This document shows, one piece after another, positions 45,300 through 59,306 of a DNA stretch of 64,000 bases. The translations under genes were made by a program, and so were the position numbers. The stretch is from Cruorifilaria tuberocauda (Eukaryota > Nematoda > Chromadorea > Rhabditida > Onchocercidae): positions 1 through 64,000 of the forward strand of contig JABVXU010000071.1 in the NCBI GenBank assembly GCA_013365365.1, read 5' to 3'. The stretch's first letter is position 1. Each line of letters opens with the position of its first letter. A model generated the notes under the pieces. The model was not told where the DNA came from, did not search any database, and worked only from the letters and a program-made list of their open reading frames with translations.

Positions 45300-48200
45300 T
45301 ATTAATCTAATCTTTTTACCTTCATGTATAAAAATTCGAGAAGTATCTTTCATTCTTTTCTCACTTTAGAAATTCGCAATTTCATTACCAGCATGGTAAT
45401 GCTTCTTATTTATAATGTCTTGTTTTTTTTTCAAATTTTGATATCGCTGTTGAATGGATCTGAATTTGGTAATTGATTGTATATGAAATTATTTTTAATT
45501 CATATTCGTGATTTATTCGATTTATTTATCAAATGCATATTTATAATTTGTTGTATTTATTTCTGTAGTTTGTTCGACGTAAAAGCAACCCTTTTACATA
45601 ATCATATGCGTGGAGTATTAAGGAAGAATTAAGAAACATAATGTTAATGGTTGAAATGAGCAGAATCTGCAGTCACAGATATTAGTCGATAGCGATGAAA
45701 ATTAATACGTTATTCATTCATTTTTAATAATAAATTGGTTGTTATGTCCATTTGTTCTGAAATGAGGTATGGTCTGTATAGTACAGTCTCTTCTGAACAG
45801 TGCGTAATCATCTATTAATAACGAAGAATATTATCTTTTACAAACGGTTCACTGATCAAATGTTAGAGTAATCTAATGTTTCTTTGATTTTTCGGTGTAC
45901 ATGATCTTAAATCACTTTTATTAACTTCTCTTGCGCAAGCTCATTAATATTGCGTTATTTCATTGGTGCCTTTTTTTTCAATAACTTTCGCTTGTCTCGC
46001 TTGTCTTTTTAAATTGAATTTGAAATATGAAAATATCTAAATATTGCAATACTGGTAAACAGTGCTAAGATGGTATCACTTATCATGAATTACATAGGAA
46101 ATAAACATCATAAAAAGATGGAATTCTTCTTCACTCTCATGGTTCTATTTTATCTGATTTTTGTATGAGCAATTGATTCTTCAGTTTTTTTATAATTTTT
46201 TACGGATGAAAATGACGGAATGGTTTGAAAATTTTGAGGGTTTATTTATGTGATGAATCTATGATGTTACAAAGCACATGATCAAATTTAATCATTTTTT
46301 TTATTCCAGAACGGATTTAATTCGTTTCATTGCTCGATGAATTGCAAGATTTTAATCGATTAAGAGGTTTTTGAATTCTTAGAGAATACCTGATTTTTAA
46401 TTACCCATGAGTTTTACATTGATTTTTTTAATGAATTTCCTCTTTATCTTCATGTTTCACTTATTTATTGTTAGTTGGCAAGCATGGTGTTACGTAGAAT
46501 AATGGTTTCTGTAGGTTTTCTAATTAATTTGAAAATTTCGTTGAATATATTTTTATTTGCGCGGTGTAAGTGATTTCTGAAGTCGAGTAATTTAAGAGGG
46601 CATTAATTTTAAAACTATTGGAAAAGATTTTAGTAATTTCAAAGAAGGTTTGCAATCATAATAGGGTGATAAATTTAAATCTGTTGTTTGATTCAAGTAA
46701 GGTCTTTTTTTATTACTTTGGCTGAATTATTGTGCAAAGATTGAATTTTGATTTTTCATTTTAAAAATTTGTTTCATTTGTTTATAAACAATGTTATGAA
46801 ATGTTGTACATATTTTCCCTACGTTTTTGAGAGATTTTTGATTGAATTGAATGGAAGGTATAAATAGAAGCAGTAATAAAATAGATATTGATACGTATTG
46901 ATTGATTGTATTACATGTACACCATATTATTATTTACACTTGATTTGCGGTATTTTTTGTTGAATAATTCTTATGAGTTTTATTTAAAAAATTCGAAAAG
47001 AAGATTTTCCTACCTCAGATCAACAATTTTGCTGCAACAAACCGAATAACAGAAAATTAGGAATTATTGAGCTGTCGAGAATTTCTCGAAACTATTCTTA
47101 ACTACAATATTTATCATATAACCAAACCAAGTAATTTAACTAAAAAATCCTTTCATTAATAATTCATTGTGATTCATTATTGTTATAAATGCAGGAAGCG
47201 TTTTGCGAACAAATATTAGACTAAATCGAAAGGTGTTTTATTGTCAATCTCTTACTAGTATCGTTACTGCCTTTTTTCGCTTCGTGTATCATTTCAACTA
47301 TCTCTATTTTTACCACGGACTTTACAGTATCTTGATTTTCTTTATTAGGCCAAGTAATACTAATTATGTAATTATGTATTAGTAATACTAATTACCCCAC
47401 TTTTAATACTATGATTGGCTTACTGTTTACTCTTAATTTATCCTAAAGGCCTAAAAGGCTTTTAGCTTTATGCCACTTTGCTTTACTGTATTATCATGAT
47501 ATGGTAGATATTTTATGTAGTAAATGATCTAAGTTTGGAAGTGACTAGATCTTTGACTTAGAACCAGTTTTAAAATATGAAATAACCCTAAATCTTACAT
47601 ATAGGATGCCATTATTATCATTGTGTTTCCTATCATGAAAGCAGTAACTAAACAATTCATAAAATTAGAAAAGCTGGAAATCTCTCAAAAATTGCTTTCG
47701 ATTTTTGCGTGATCTCTCTTCTGTTCATTCCTTCTTCCGCTCCACAATTGATAATATTTACGATTGTTTCTAGCAAACAAAGAATATAGTATTTGCTATG
47801 TACTAACCATTCACTATCAGATTCTAAATCAATAATTCCCGTATCGACAAAGACCAGATTCTCGAACTCCCAAATTCCATTTGAACCCATTTCATTTTTA
47901 GAGAATAAAAAAAGGATTCAATAAACTGCTGATTACGATTATGAAGATCTACAAAAAGATCTCATTTATCTTCCTTCTCCATATTCATCCTAATACCAAA
48001 ATGGATCACTACCGATTCATCTAATATTCCGCTTAGTGAAAATCATCGATTGTTTCTTCCCTTGCTCTATGAACACCCTTGCACAATCAAATATTCATTG
48101 TGCAAGCTTATTCATGTCTTTTCCCATCATTTAAGCATAAGACCTTTTACTTGTCCTAGTGAACTTTATTAGTATAATTTTTTATTAGTGGACTTTATTA

Positions 48201-48584
48201 GTTATTAGTATTATTAGCACAAAAAATTGTGTTCTTTTATGAAATATCAATCACTTCCGTTACCTTTCACCATGAAACACCGTTAATTACGAAAAACATC
48301 TGAATTTCAAATTACGACTTATCGAAACACAATCATCGCTTTCTTGATGAGCTAATTCTTCCTACTAGTGTTCTGAACTAAAACATGGCATAAACACTAG
48401 AACCATAGTTTCGGATCATAATTTATTGAGAAATAAAACAATAATATTATTTAATATAACTTTTCAAAAAACGCTACTGTACTGTCGAAAGCGAAAAGTA
48501 AATAACAAATTATAAATATAACAATGTTGAACATTAAAAAATCGATAGTTTAAATGATTCTCCACAAAACTGATCATGTTGCGC
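45300..48584. other. intergenic, ire-1 to beta-tubulin (tail to tail)
   Basis: Between the ire-1 stop and the tubulin stop there is no family-assignable gene. An AATAAA at about 45729-45734 is a possible ire-1 poly(A) signal, and a TTTATT at 48422-48427 (AATAAA on the minus strand) suits tubulin. The single open frame at 47657-47890 (-) is listed separately. A 14-bp direct repeat (AGTAATACTAATTA at about 47353 and 47381) forms local palindromes. Confidence 0.5.
47657..47890 (-). CDS. uncharacterised small open reading frame, 77 codons
   Basis: An uninterrupted 77-codon frame starts at an ATG (47890). Its first part (MGSNGIWEFENLVFVDTG) has more balanced codons than typical AT-rich junk here. 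No signal peptide, membrane span, known motif or convincing splice partner was seen; trying the internal GTTAGT donor with the nearest downstream acceptor gives an immediate stop. It sits about 0.9 kb past the tubulin stop on the same strand. It may be chance. Confidence 0.18.
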   Translation of the reverse strand: MGSNGIWEFENLVFVDTGIIDLESDSEWLVHSKYYILCLLETIVNIINCGAEEGMNRREITQKSKAIFERFPAFLIL

Positions 48585-51828
<3,244 letters not shown>

Positions 51829-52149
51829 GATTTGAACACTTTACGGAGTTTCTTCAATCGATAATAGTATCTAAAAGCAATGGAATAAATGCTAATCTCC
51901 GAGATGATTGTCGGAGGAGTAAACCGTCCGCGTACGCGCCATCTACCCATCACACAGACATTCACTAAACTGAGGCGTCCTAGCAACCATAGACAGAAGA
52001 GAGAGAGAGAGACAGACATGTGAATATGGAAGAGACGTGCCTTAAGCAATGGTTGTGTATGACCTTTGGTGCACGAGAGAGTGTCATAGACAGAGAGATA
52101 AAAAATGGTGACACGGAAGGCGCAATTATCCACTCGTCCATATCACAAG

Positions 52150-52240
52150 ACTCTCTCCCTCCTCTCTTTTTCTCTCTCTTTCCCTCATTTACTCACACTC
52201 TTTGCATGCATACAAAGAGGGAGAGAGGGAGAGAGGAGGA
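52150..52240. repeat. CT tract and GA tract forming an inverted pair
   Basis: A pyrimidine tract (about 52150-52186, mostly CTCTCC and CTCTTT units) is followed about 30 bases later by a purine tract (about 52215-52240, GGGAGAGAGGGAGAGAGGAGG). The two are largely complementary, and the centre contains TTTGCATGCATACAAA, itself an imperfect palindrome. This can form a long hairpin or cruciform, and each tract alone can form triplex-type structures. Confidence 0.8.
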
Positions 52241-53600
52241 TAAACAATGATTAATGTGACAGGAGGAGAAAGGAGAAATGTATCGTACTACAATACCACT
52301 CATTGGCCACATGAATTTAGGGTAACATCTCTAATGTGACCTTTACACTGTAGTACTGCGATATCTCGGTAGTATTCATCTCAAGTTTGAATTCTGCAAT
52401 AGGATATATTGATAATACGAAACACAATCCATTAATTGTACAAAATTCCAGTGTAATGTCCTAATGAATACACGATATACACATTTATGATAATTATAAT
52501 ATTTCTGAAACTAAAAACAAGATGTATACAAAAGGGAGTGAACCGGATTGCTATTAATCCTGTTCATGGAATAAGGAAAAATAAAAACGGAAGAAGAAGC
52601 ATCCGGAAAATGAGTTACTTCGATAACCGGTTTGTAAAATTCCAGCACTCACTGCTATAACGCTGCAACAGCAACGGAGGCGGCAAGCGGCATTTTGAAA
52701 TTTCATTTCGGTATTTTTTAGCACAGCTTTACTGCAAGCGTACATTTACGACAGTCATTAGATGTTTCTGCTTCTGATTTCGAATCCTTATCATCGCTTA
52801 TCATTTAATGCATTCATTTTCCATGTTCATGATTAGATCATTTGATCGTATTCGATCAAAGTGGATCAAAGTGGAAAGCGGATAGAGAGAGAAATAACTT
52901 GTTCATTGATCGTATTTGAAGTTCTATAAATAGTTGTGATCAGAAGCTTGGAAAGCTTATAAAATAAATTTGATCCAAATCTAAAATAAAAATCTTTGGC
53001 ATTGTTAGACAGTTTGTTGAAACCGCATTTAAGTTCAACTTCTGTTTTTGTCAGTTCAGAATTCATGATGATATGAGATAATAATTTCCTCATGTTCTCG
53101 TTTATTTTTTGTAATGTAAGTGATTTGGGATTTTTATTATTTGTTAGTTCCTTCTAGTCATATGGGTTCTCAGTCAACTTGAATAAATTAGACGGGAGTG
53201 CAGCTTTGTGTTTATCATTATTGCCTTTGATGTACTTCAATGAATTTTCTGAGTTTACTCGTTCGACATGGAATAAAATTCACGTTATGAACTTCAATGA
53301 AGATATTTCATACAAAAATGTATTGTGGGTATTCTGAAATGCTTTATTATCACTCTGTATTGAATTATAGTCATTAAGCAAAAAGATAAAAGTATATAAG
53401 ATTTAGATATACATCGCAAACAAAGAAATGCTAACATTCCAGAAGAAAATTGCAAGTGAAAAGATATTTCTGATTCACATTCAGTGCTTGAATGGTGATG
53501 TATTTCTTTTTTCCAATGCGAAGAGTGTGAGACTAGACATCTGTTCATTAATTCGCTTCTTACATTCGTTATCTGTTCTGTAATATCAAATGCATTCATT

Positions 53601-53604
53601 CTAG
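53601..53604 (+). other. probable SL trans-splice acceptor of DEP gene
   Basis: The sequence ATTCATTCTAG ends 7 nt before the ATG at 53612. No upstream exon with a fitting donor was seen, so addition of a spliced leader is the simplest reading. Confidence 0.4.
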
Positions 53605-53611
53605 ATATTTT

Positions 53612-56600
53612 ATGACCGGCCACGTTCAGCTACGAAGTTTTCGTATATCAACAACTGACCGTACTGCTGTTCCAAAGATAACAATGAAAAGTCCGAAAGA
53701 AGACAATTCTCTGTTTGATGGCCGTTTCAGAGCAACTCGTGTGGTCAGTTAATTTGCTCATCTCACCTCTTCTTTATAGAAGTAAATACGACATTTGATG
53801 GAGATATAATTAATGCTTATTCACTCTCTAATTTTTTTCTGCAGATCTCATAATACTAAATCCTCCGTAAATCTACGTATGAGTTTCTAAATACTCATTT
53901 TAACAACATGGATCACTTTGCATGTGTATCGCTGAACTTTGGTCTATCTAATGTAATTGTGAATGCCTAAGACTTAATATTGCTTTTAAACGTGTTTTAG
54001 CAGTTTCAGTGTTTCAAGTTGTTTTATAATATCAAAATTTAGATCAAATTTGGGATAACAAAATTTTCAAACAACATAAATACAATGTATCTTAGATCCT
54101 AATTTAATAAATTTCTGCTTTTTGTTGACAGTGGAATGGTATGATAAGACGCTTTCTCAGTGGGATGCCTGTAAAACGTCATCGACGTCAGTTGCGCATC
54201 TTCGATGATTGTTTCACAGGCCGCGAGGCAGTAGACTTTATGATGAACGAGTTACCAAAATTTATCCATGATGGTCGGGAAATAACCAGGTGGGTCACCA
54301 TTTTTTCATTGAGATGTTCAACAAGATCAATGTTTAATTTTGAAATAATGGTCGTTGTAAGAAATACCACGACAATTTTTTTCCAGTTGGGCCAAGGCCT
54401 GAAAAATTCAATTAACAGAGAAGTTGCAGCTGGTGAAAGGAATTTAATGTAAATACTCAGTAAATACCTATATTTTAGATCCAATTGTTCAAAACTTTTA
54501 AGTATGTACATGAATATGGGACTATTTTGTACTGTGCGTGGAAAATACGCCGACAATGAAACATTCAAAGAAGGCGAATTGTATCGGTAACTTTCCCATC
54601 ATACGCTGGGATAAAATTCTTCTCTTAAAATATATATATATATATATAACTAAACTTTTTTTCAGGTTTTCAGGAGCCTCACCTGAACTGCTGGCTGCAA
54701 CACCAATTCTGGTTCGCCGTGCCGCTTCATTTAATGAAAGATGTAGTCTCAGACAGACTCGGCCTAGGGACAGAGATTTTGGATTTACTGCTCCACAAAG
54801 GTAGGAAACTCCTTCTATAAAATAATTAAAAAATCTTTGATACTTCTGTCTGAAGTTTTTGGAGCAGGATTGACTGAGCCACTTTCAGAAATGAATTAGA
54901 TTGTCCTGAAGATAGCAATTACTGAATGCTGATTTAATAATTCATGGGAGTTTCGTTTAGAATGCACAACACTGGATGGAGAAATCGAAATAATGATACA
55001 ATGGTACCAACACGATTACCTATTCCTACAGTTCAGTTGGATGCGCCGCTTTCTCGTCGATTATCAGCTTCCCACGGGAATCTGCCTTCTATGTTTAGCT
55101 CGAGGGCAAATATTTACTGAAAAGTTTTGAACGTGTTTTTATTTAAAATCTCCGTCTTTACTACTGTTGGGTCCAGTCTTTTCTTAATTAAAGTTTTTTC
55201 AGAATCTGGACGACGAATTATTCAGAAAATCAACTGCTAGGATTATTCAGAAGAGAATCGTCTCTCAGGAAAAAATAAATGAAGTGAATATAGAGAATGG
55301 TGATATTAGAGAAGGAACATCAAAGCAGACTAATGTATTAGATGAGATGATTTTCAAATTAGCCGAAGTAAATAGTAATTCAGCTGACTTGACAGGAATG
55401 CAAAATCTTCGACATTTCGGGAAAATCGTTCAGGTGACTGCAAAATTGTTTTTATTTCTCCATAACCATAAATTTGTAGATGTGGATACACGGTGATCAA
55501 AATGAGTTAACTAAGCAAATTAATAAGTAATATAATGGAAAAGGAAATATTTTAAGGCCCAAACTCCGGAGGATTGTCAGCTTTGTGGATCTCCAGGAGC
55601 GGTTGTCAATGAGGAACATAGTGGTGCTCGTTTATTTCTTGATACGAGCGAAATATACAAGAATGTCTTAGTAAATCGGTAATTCAGAATTTAAATATTA
55701 AAAAAAAGTTATTCATCTAAAAAGCGGTTCATAAAAATTCCTGTTGATTCCAGGTTGCAATCATTGCTGCAAGTGGATTCACTGAAAGGGATTCTCGATT
55801 ATGATTTCAGCGGTGCAGATGTTCGCTGGAACTGCGAACGAGTCGGAACGAAAGGAATAGTTCGAGTTCATCCTGAAAATGGTACTGTTATATTTTAATA
55901 ATATGCTATTGAAAACTTTTTTTATATGACAGCCGTTGTGGTGAATATTTTAAATTCAAGAGTTCATTAATTCACATAATGATTTTTGGACGGTAAATTC
56001 TGTACTGCTTTTAAGCAAAAAAATTTATAATCATAGTACTCTCAAAGCTGATGAATTATTTAGAAGCCACTCAGCATGTCCAGTAAACATTGATTCTAAA
56101 TTAAAAAGTATGTAGAAATTAATGAGGGTAATAAAAACTTACGATTTTTATTATTTTGCTGCAGATTATCTAACAAATTATGCAATAACAATGATGCGTT
56201 ATCTATCGCGCTGGCCATTTGACACAAAATTCGCGGAATCCACACATGTACCATACGAAGGATTCGAATTAAATGTTTTCAAAAGTGTCTGTGAACAATT
56301 TGATAAAGATTGTCCAATGCTTCCGAATCCTGTCGCGTCGTCGATTTTACATATCATACAATTATTTCGCAACAGAGATTTTCAGCAACGAAATTCAAGT
56401 GATTTTTTCATCTATAGAATTAAGTTTTTGAGACTTTATTTAACTTATTCACTTTCACAGCGAATACTTCGATGTGATGAAAATATTATTTTTGATCTTG
56501 TTGAGCACAGTTTTGTAAATGTGCAGGATTCAATTTTTAAATTCGGAATTTTCAGCAGAATTGCGCAAGGAAACGGTTTTTTATGCTGACAATTCTCCAT

Positions 56601-58770
56601 TCACACGTTACGTACAAAAGACAGTTAATTTTCAGGTAAAGTATATTTAAAAAAGAAAAAAGAGCAAATGTGATATTAAGCTCATTGTGGCAAGCAAAAA
56701 AGATACAAAGTGACTGAAATAATTTTTGTAGAATCATAGTAAGCTAGATGGAAAAGATGAAAGTTCTAATTTGCGCACAACAGCATCGCCTAGCGAGAGA
56801 TTTATTGGCGAGGAACATGTCACGTCACCACCAAATACTCTACGCTCTTCCGTATCTACGCTGTCAGCAGACAGTGAGACTTTTTGTAAGTGTGAATTAA
56901 TATTGGTTAAGGGAGTTACATAGCGTTTCTGATGCTGACTTTATAATATATATCGGATAAGCAAAAAATTCGTTAAAAATGTTTATTTGCCAAGGTGAAA
57001 AAGTAGTGGTAATCTGACTTAGATTATTTATTCGATATAGTACGAACTAAAGTTAGTCACATTCAATTTTTCTAGCTTTCTATCATGATATTTGCAGCGT
57101 CCAAAATGGCTTATGAAGCAATTTTAACACGGCTTCCAGGTCTGCAGCGAAGTCCAGAGCTTATGCAGCGTATTGAGGAACTGGCCAAAGCGAACGCGTT
57201 TGTTCCGCTTGCAAGTACTCCTAATGCACAATCGTGCACGCTACTTGCTGGTTGATATTCTAATTTTTTTTTTTAAATGAATTCATATGTTTTGAGATGA
57301 ACAACCTAAAACCTGTTAAACTTCAAAAGTTTTTAGATTTAAACATATATTTGCGCGAACTGTTCTTACATTAATTTATGTTCTATATCTAATACACCTG
57401 GAGTACCTTGAATTTATTCAAGAAAATTTATATGGCGACCAAACAAAGACTAACTGATCAATTTTACAGGAATCGACTCTGGAAATGAAAAATTGTTGAA
57501 AGAAGCAGTGTCGTTGGTGATGTTGACTTTGGAGCCACATGTTCGTCGTCGACTGCACTATTTGTTGCGCTTTATGCAACGTGTTAGCCGAAATTATTGT
57601 TTGCGAATGGATAAACGTCGTGATAATCGTTCAATTGTGAGACATTATAGCTATGAAATTTAAATTTTTAGAAGTTTCGGAAAATTCAATTTACTCATCC
57701 AAAATAAGAGACATATTTATAATAATGAGATATGCAGAATACCCGCGTTCCAGTGGAGAACATATATCAGGAAGAGAAATCGAAGCCGGAAATTTCTTTC
57801 ATATTCTTCATCAAACTGATACATTGGCGAGGAGAATAACAAAATGAAATTTATTAGTTCAATAAATTTGAACTTTGGTAGTTCTTAGGATAAATATCCC
57901 AGAAATTATAAATGAATTTCTCATATTTCATTTCTGTCTCCAGACCTAAGGTTGAAAAACTCAGGAAGAAATGAATTCTTTTTAACGTATTGCTTATTGA
58001 GCTTTTCAGGTTCTTGAGGGCCTTCCAAGCAAAATACTGCATCCGTCTCAAACCATTAATGCATCAGAATGCTACCAATTGGTCATATTTTTAATGGATA
58101 ATGAATGTGATACTTTTTCCATTCCAGAAATATTCATTTCAGAAGTCAAACATCAACTATCCTTACCACACGAGGTGAGTTACAGCTCCGTGTTTTTACG
58201 AAAATCGATAATTCTTGCTTCTAAACGTGAGATAAGAATTAAAAGTATTGCAAAGCGTTTTATGAAATTCTGAAATTTATTTTATTAAAATTAGCTTCTA
58301 TTGAAAATTTCAAATTCTTGTCACAATTTACTTCTAATAACTTGAAAAGAAAGTAAGTCGTAATATTCAAAAAGAAAATTTTAGCTTGTTATAAAGAAAT
58401 CACCGACTGTACAGCAGAATGTTACTGATAAATCATCAAGTCCAGAACGCTTGAAACAGCACTTCTGCGAACCAATAAAAGTAGAAGAATATGAATCACA
58501 AAAGAAAGATGTTGATAGTTATTTGCTGTCTCTTTTGGATGACATACTGAGTGATGAAAATCTTTCAGTTGCAGACCGAAGGCAGCGACTCAAAAAGGTT
58601 AATGCAGGATATAATTGGTAGATGGAAAACATAATTTTCTTTTGTATCTCTTTTTATTCTTGTTTTTGCAGTTTAAAAGGACTTATCCGAAGATCTACGC
58701 ACAGAAATTTCCATCTCCTGACTTGCCGAAAATTCGATTCATCGACCGAATTAGGAACTTTCACTTCTAA
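53612..58770 (+). CDS. DEP-domain / RhoGAP-like protein, DEPDC1/LET-99 family
   Basis: Sixteen exons give about 819 codons (human DEPDC1 about 811): 53612-53743, 54132-54289, 54479-54586, 54666-54800, 54961-55105, 55203-55433, 55557-55678, 55754-55881, 56165-~56339, 56461-56635, 56732-56885, 57098-57250, 57470-57636, 58010-58174, 58385-58597, 58672-58770. The DEP domain (about residues 45-133) shows WNGMIRRFLSGMPVKRHRRQ, DDCFTGREAVDFM, REITR and KLLSMYMNMGLF. The RhoGAP-like middle has WNCERVGTKGIVRVH, YEGFELNVFKSVCEQF and LPNPVAS followed by EYFDVMKILF. The C-terminal part aligns with DEPDC1 (RRRLHYLLRFMQRVSRN, YQLVIFLMDNE, RRQRLKKFKRTYPKIYAQKF). Family members act at the cell cortex; C. elegans LET-99 helps position the mitotic spindle with G-protein signalling, and DEPDC1 proteins promote mitosis. 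Two oddities: exon 5 seems to end at a GC donor, and exon 10 contains an in-frame TAA (56516-56518). The end of exon 9 is uncertain. Confidence 0.85.
54630..54648. repeat. (TA)n microsatellite in DEP-gene intron
   Basis: About nine TA units in a row lie in the short intron before the exon at 54666. It is a likely length polymorphism. Confidence 0.85.
55106..55202 (+). other. probable GC-AG intron in DEP gene
   Basis: The exon beginning at 54961 stays well coded up to TCGAGG and then meets a stop 9 nt later, with no usable GT donor in phase. A GC donor (AGG followed by GCAAAT) at 55106 and the TTTTTTCAG acceptor at 55202 join both sides in phase 0 to the next clear exon. GC-AG introns are a known minority class in nematodes. 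Confidence 0.6.
56461..56635 (+). other. DEP-gene exon with in-frame TAA
   Basis: The frame starting EYFDVMKILFLILLST matches the family's position after the LP-x-P block. The same frame resumes past 56518 through SAELRKETVFYADNSP to a GTAAAG donor, and it is the only frame compatible with the next exon. A TAA at 56516-56518 interrupts it. The sequence GTAAATGTGCAG (56515-56526) looks like a donor and an acceptor only 12 nt apart, too short for a normal intron. It may be a base error, a real disabling change, or a more complex splice pattern. Confidence 0.5.
57637..58009 (+). other. intron of DEP gene, no exon recognised
   Basis: This intron holds an open stretch at 57653-57847 that looks like an exon at first sight. 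Joining 57636 directly to 58010 is in phase and aligns with DEPDC1 without a gap, so no coding exon is needed here. Confidence 0.6.
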
Positions 58771-59306
58771 TTCGAAGTTTGCCAGGCATTTAATTCAAAA
58801 AACAAGGAGCGAGCAAGAAATGAATCGCTACGAAGCGGTCACATTAATGGACTAAGCGTACTTACAAGATTATCATATTTGAAAATTAATTACACGCTAC
58901 TTCCTTACTGCCTAAACTAACTATTACGTGCAGAAACGTAAGATTATTTCACATGCCTATCTGTGGTTTAAGCTAAGCATCTCAATTTAAATATTTTATA
59001 TTTCTACTTTGTTACTGACTCTATGAATGTAAGTGATATGTGAATGAACTCAACTGTATATCATTCGTTTGAATACAGCAAGTTTGGAGTAAAAATCTAC
59101 TCAATATCCTGAATATGATGTTACAACAAAAAGCGCTTTTCCCCATTTTTCCATTTCTAATTAACTTATATCACAATGCAATGCAAAAGGATTCCACAAA
59201 TAAAATTTATAAATTCTCAAAACAAAAGGTACAACAGTTTAGAACTCTAAACAGCGGTGAAGTTTAGAAATTTTTGAGAATATACGACAATAAGGTAGAG
59301 TGAACT
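58771..59306. other. convergent spacer, DEP gene and eIF3L
   Basis: A 536-bp tail-to-tail interval with no open frame of note. Both 3' UTRs must fit here, so the transcripts may overlap. AT-rich, with no structured element seen. Confidence 0.6.

Larger units (their letters stand above)
51829..53611. promoter_or_regulatory. divergent spacer between beta-tubulin and DEP gene
   Basis: About 1.8 kb between two head-to-head genes, so it probably carries both promoters. It contains a GA run at about 51993-52016 and a long CT tract facing a GA tract (52150-52240, listed separately). Open frames here are low-complexity artefacts of those tracts. GA/CT-rich promoter DNA is common near broadly expressed nematode genes; a direct role is inference. 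Confidence 0.5.

Noticed and set aside
53294..54568. Minus-strand open frames around the first DEP-gene exons
   Set aside because: They are shadows opposite the DEP-domain exons, without splice logic or homology.
56399..56460. Short GTGATT...CACAG intron in the DEP gene
   Set aside because: It looks like an intron, but its donor phase (1) gives a stop in the next exon. A donor near 56339 fits the phase and family alignment better, though it is weak.
57653..57847. Possible extra exon of the DEP gene
   Set aside because: The flanking exons (ending 57636 and starting 58010) join in phase without it and align with DEPDC1 at nearly equal length.
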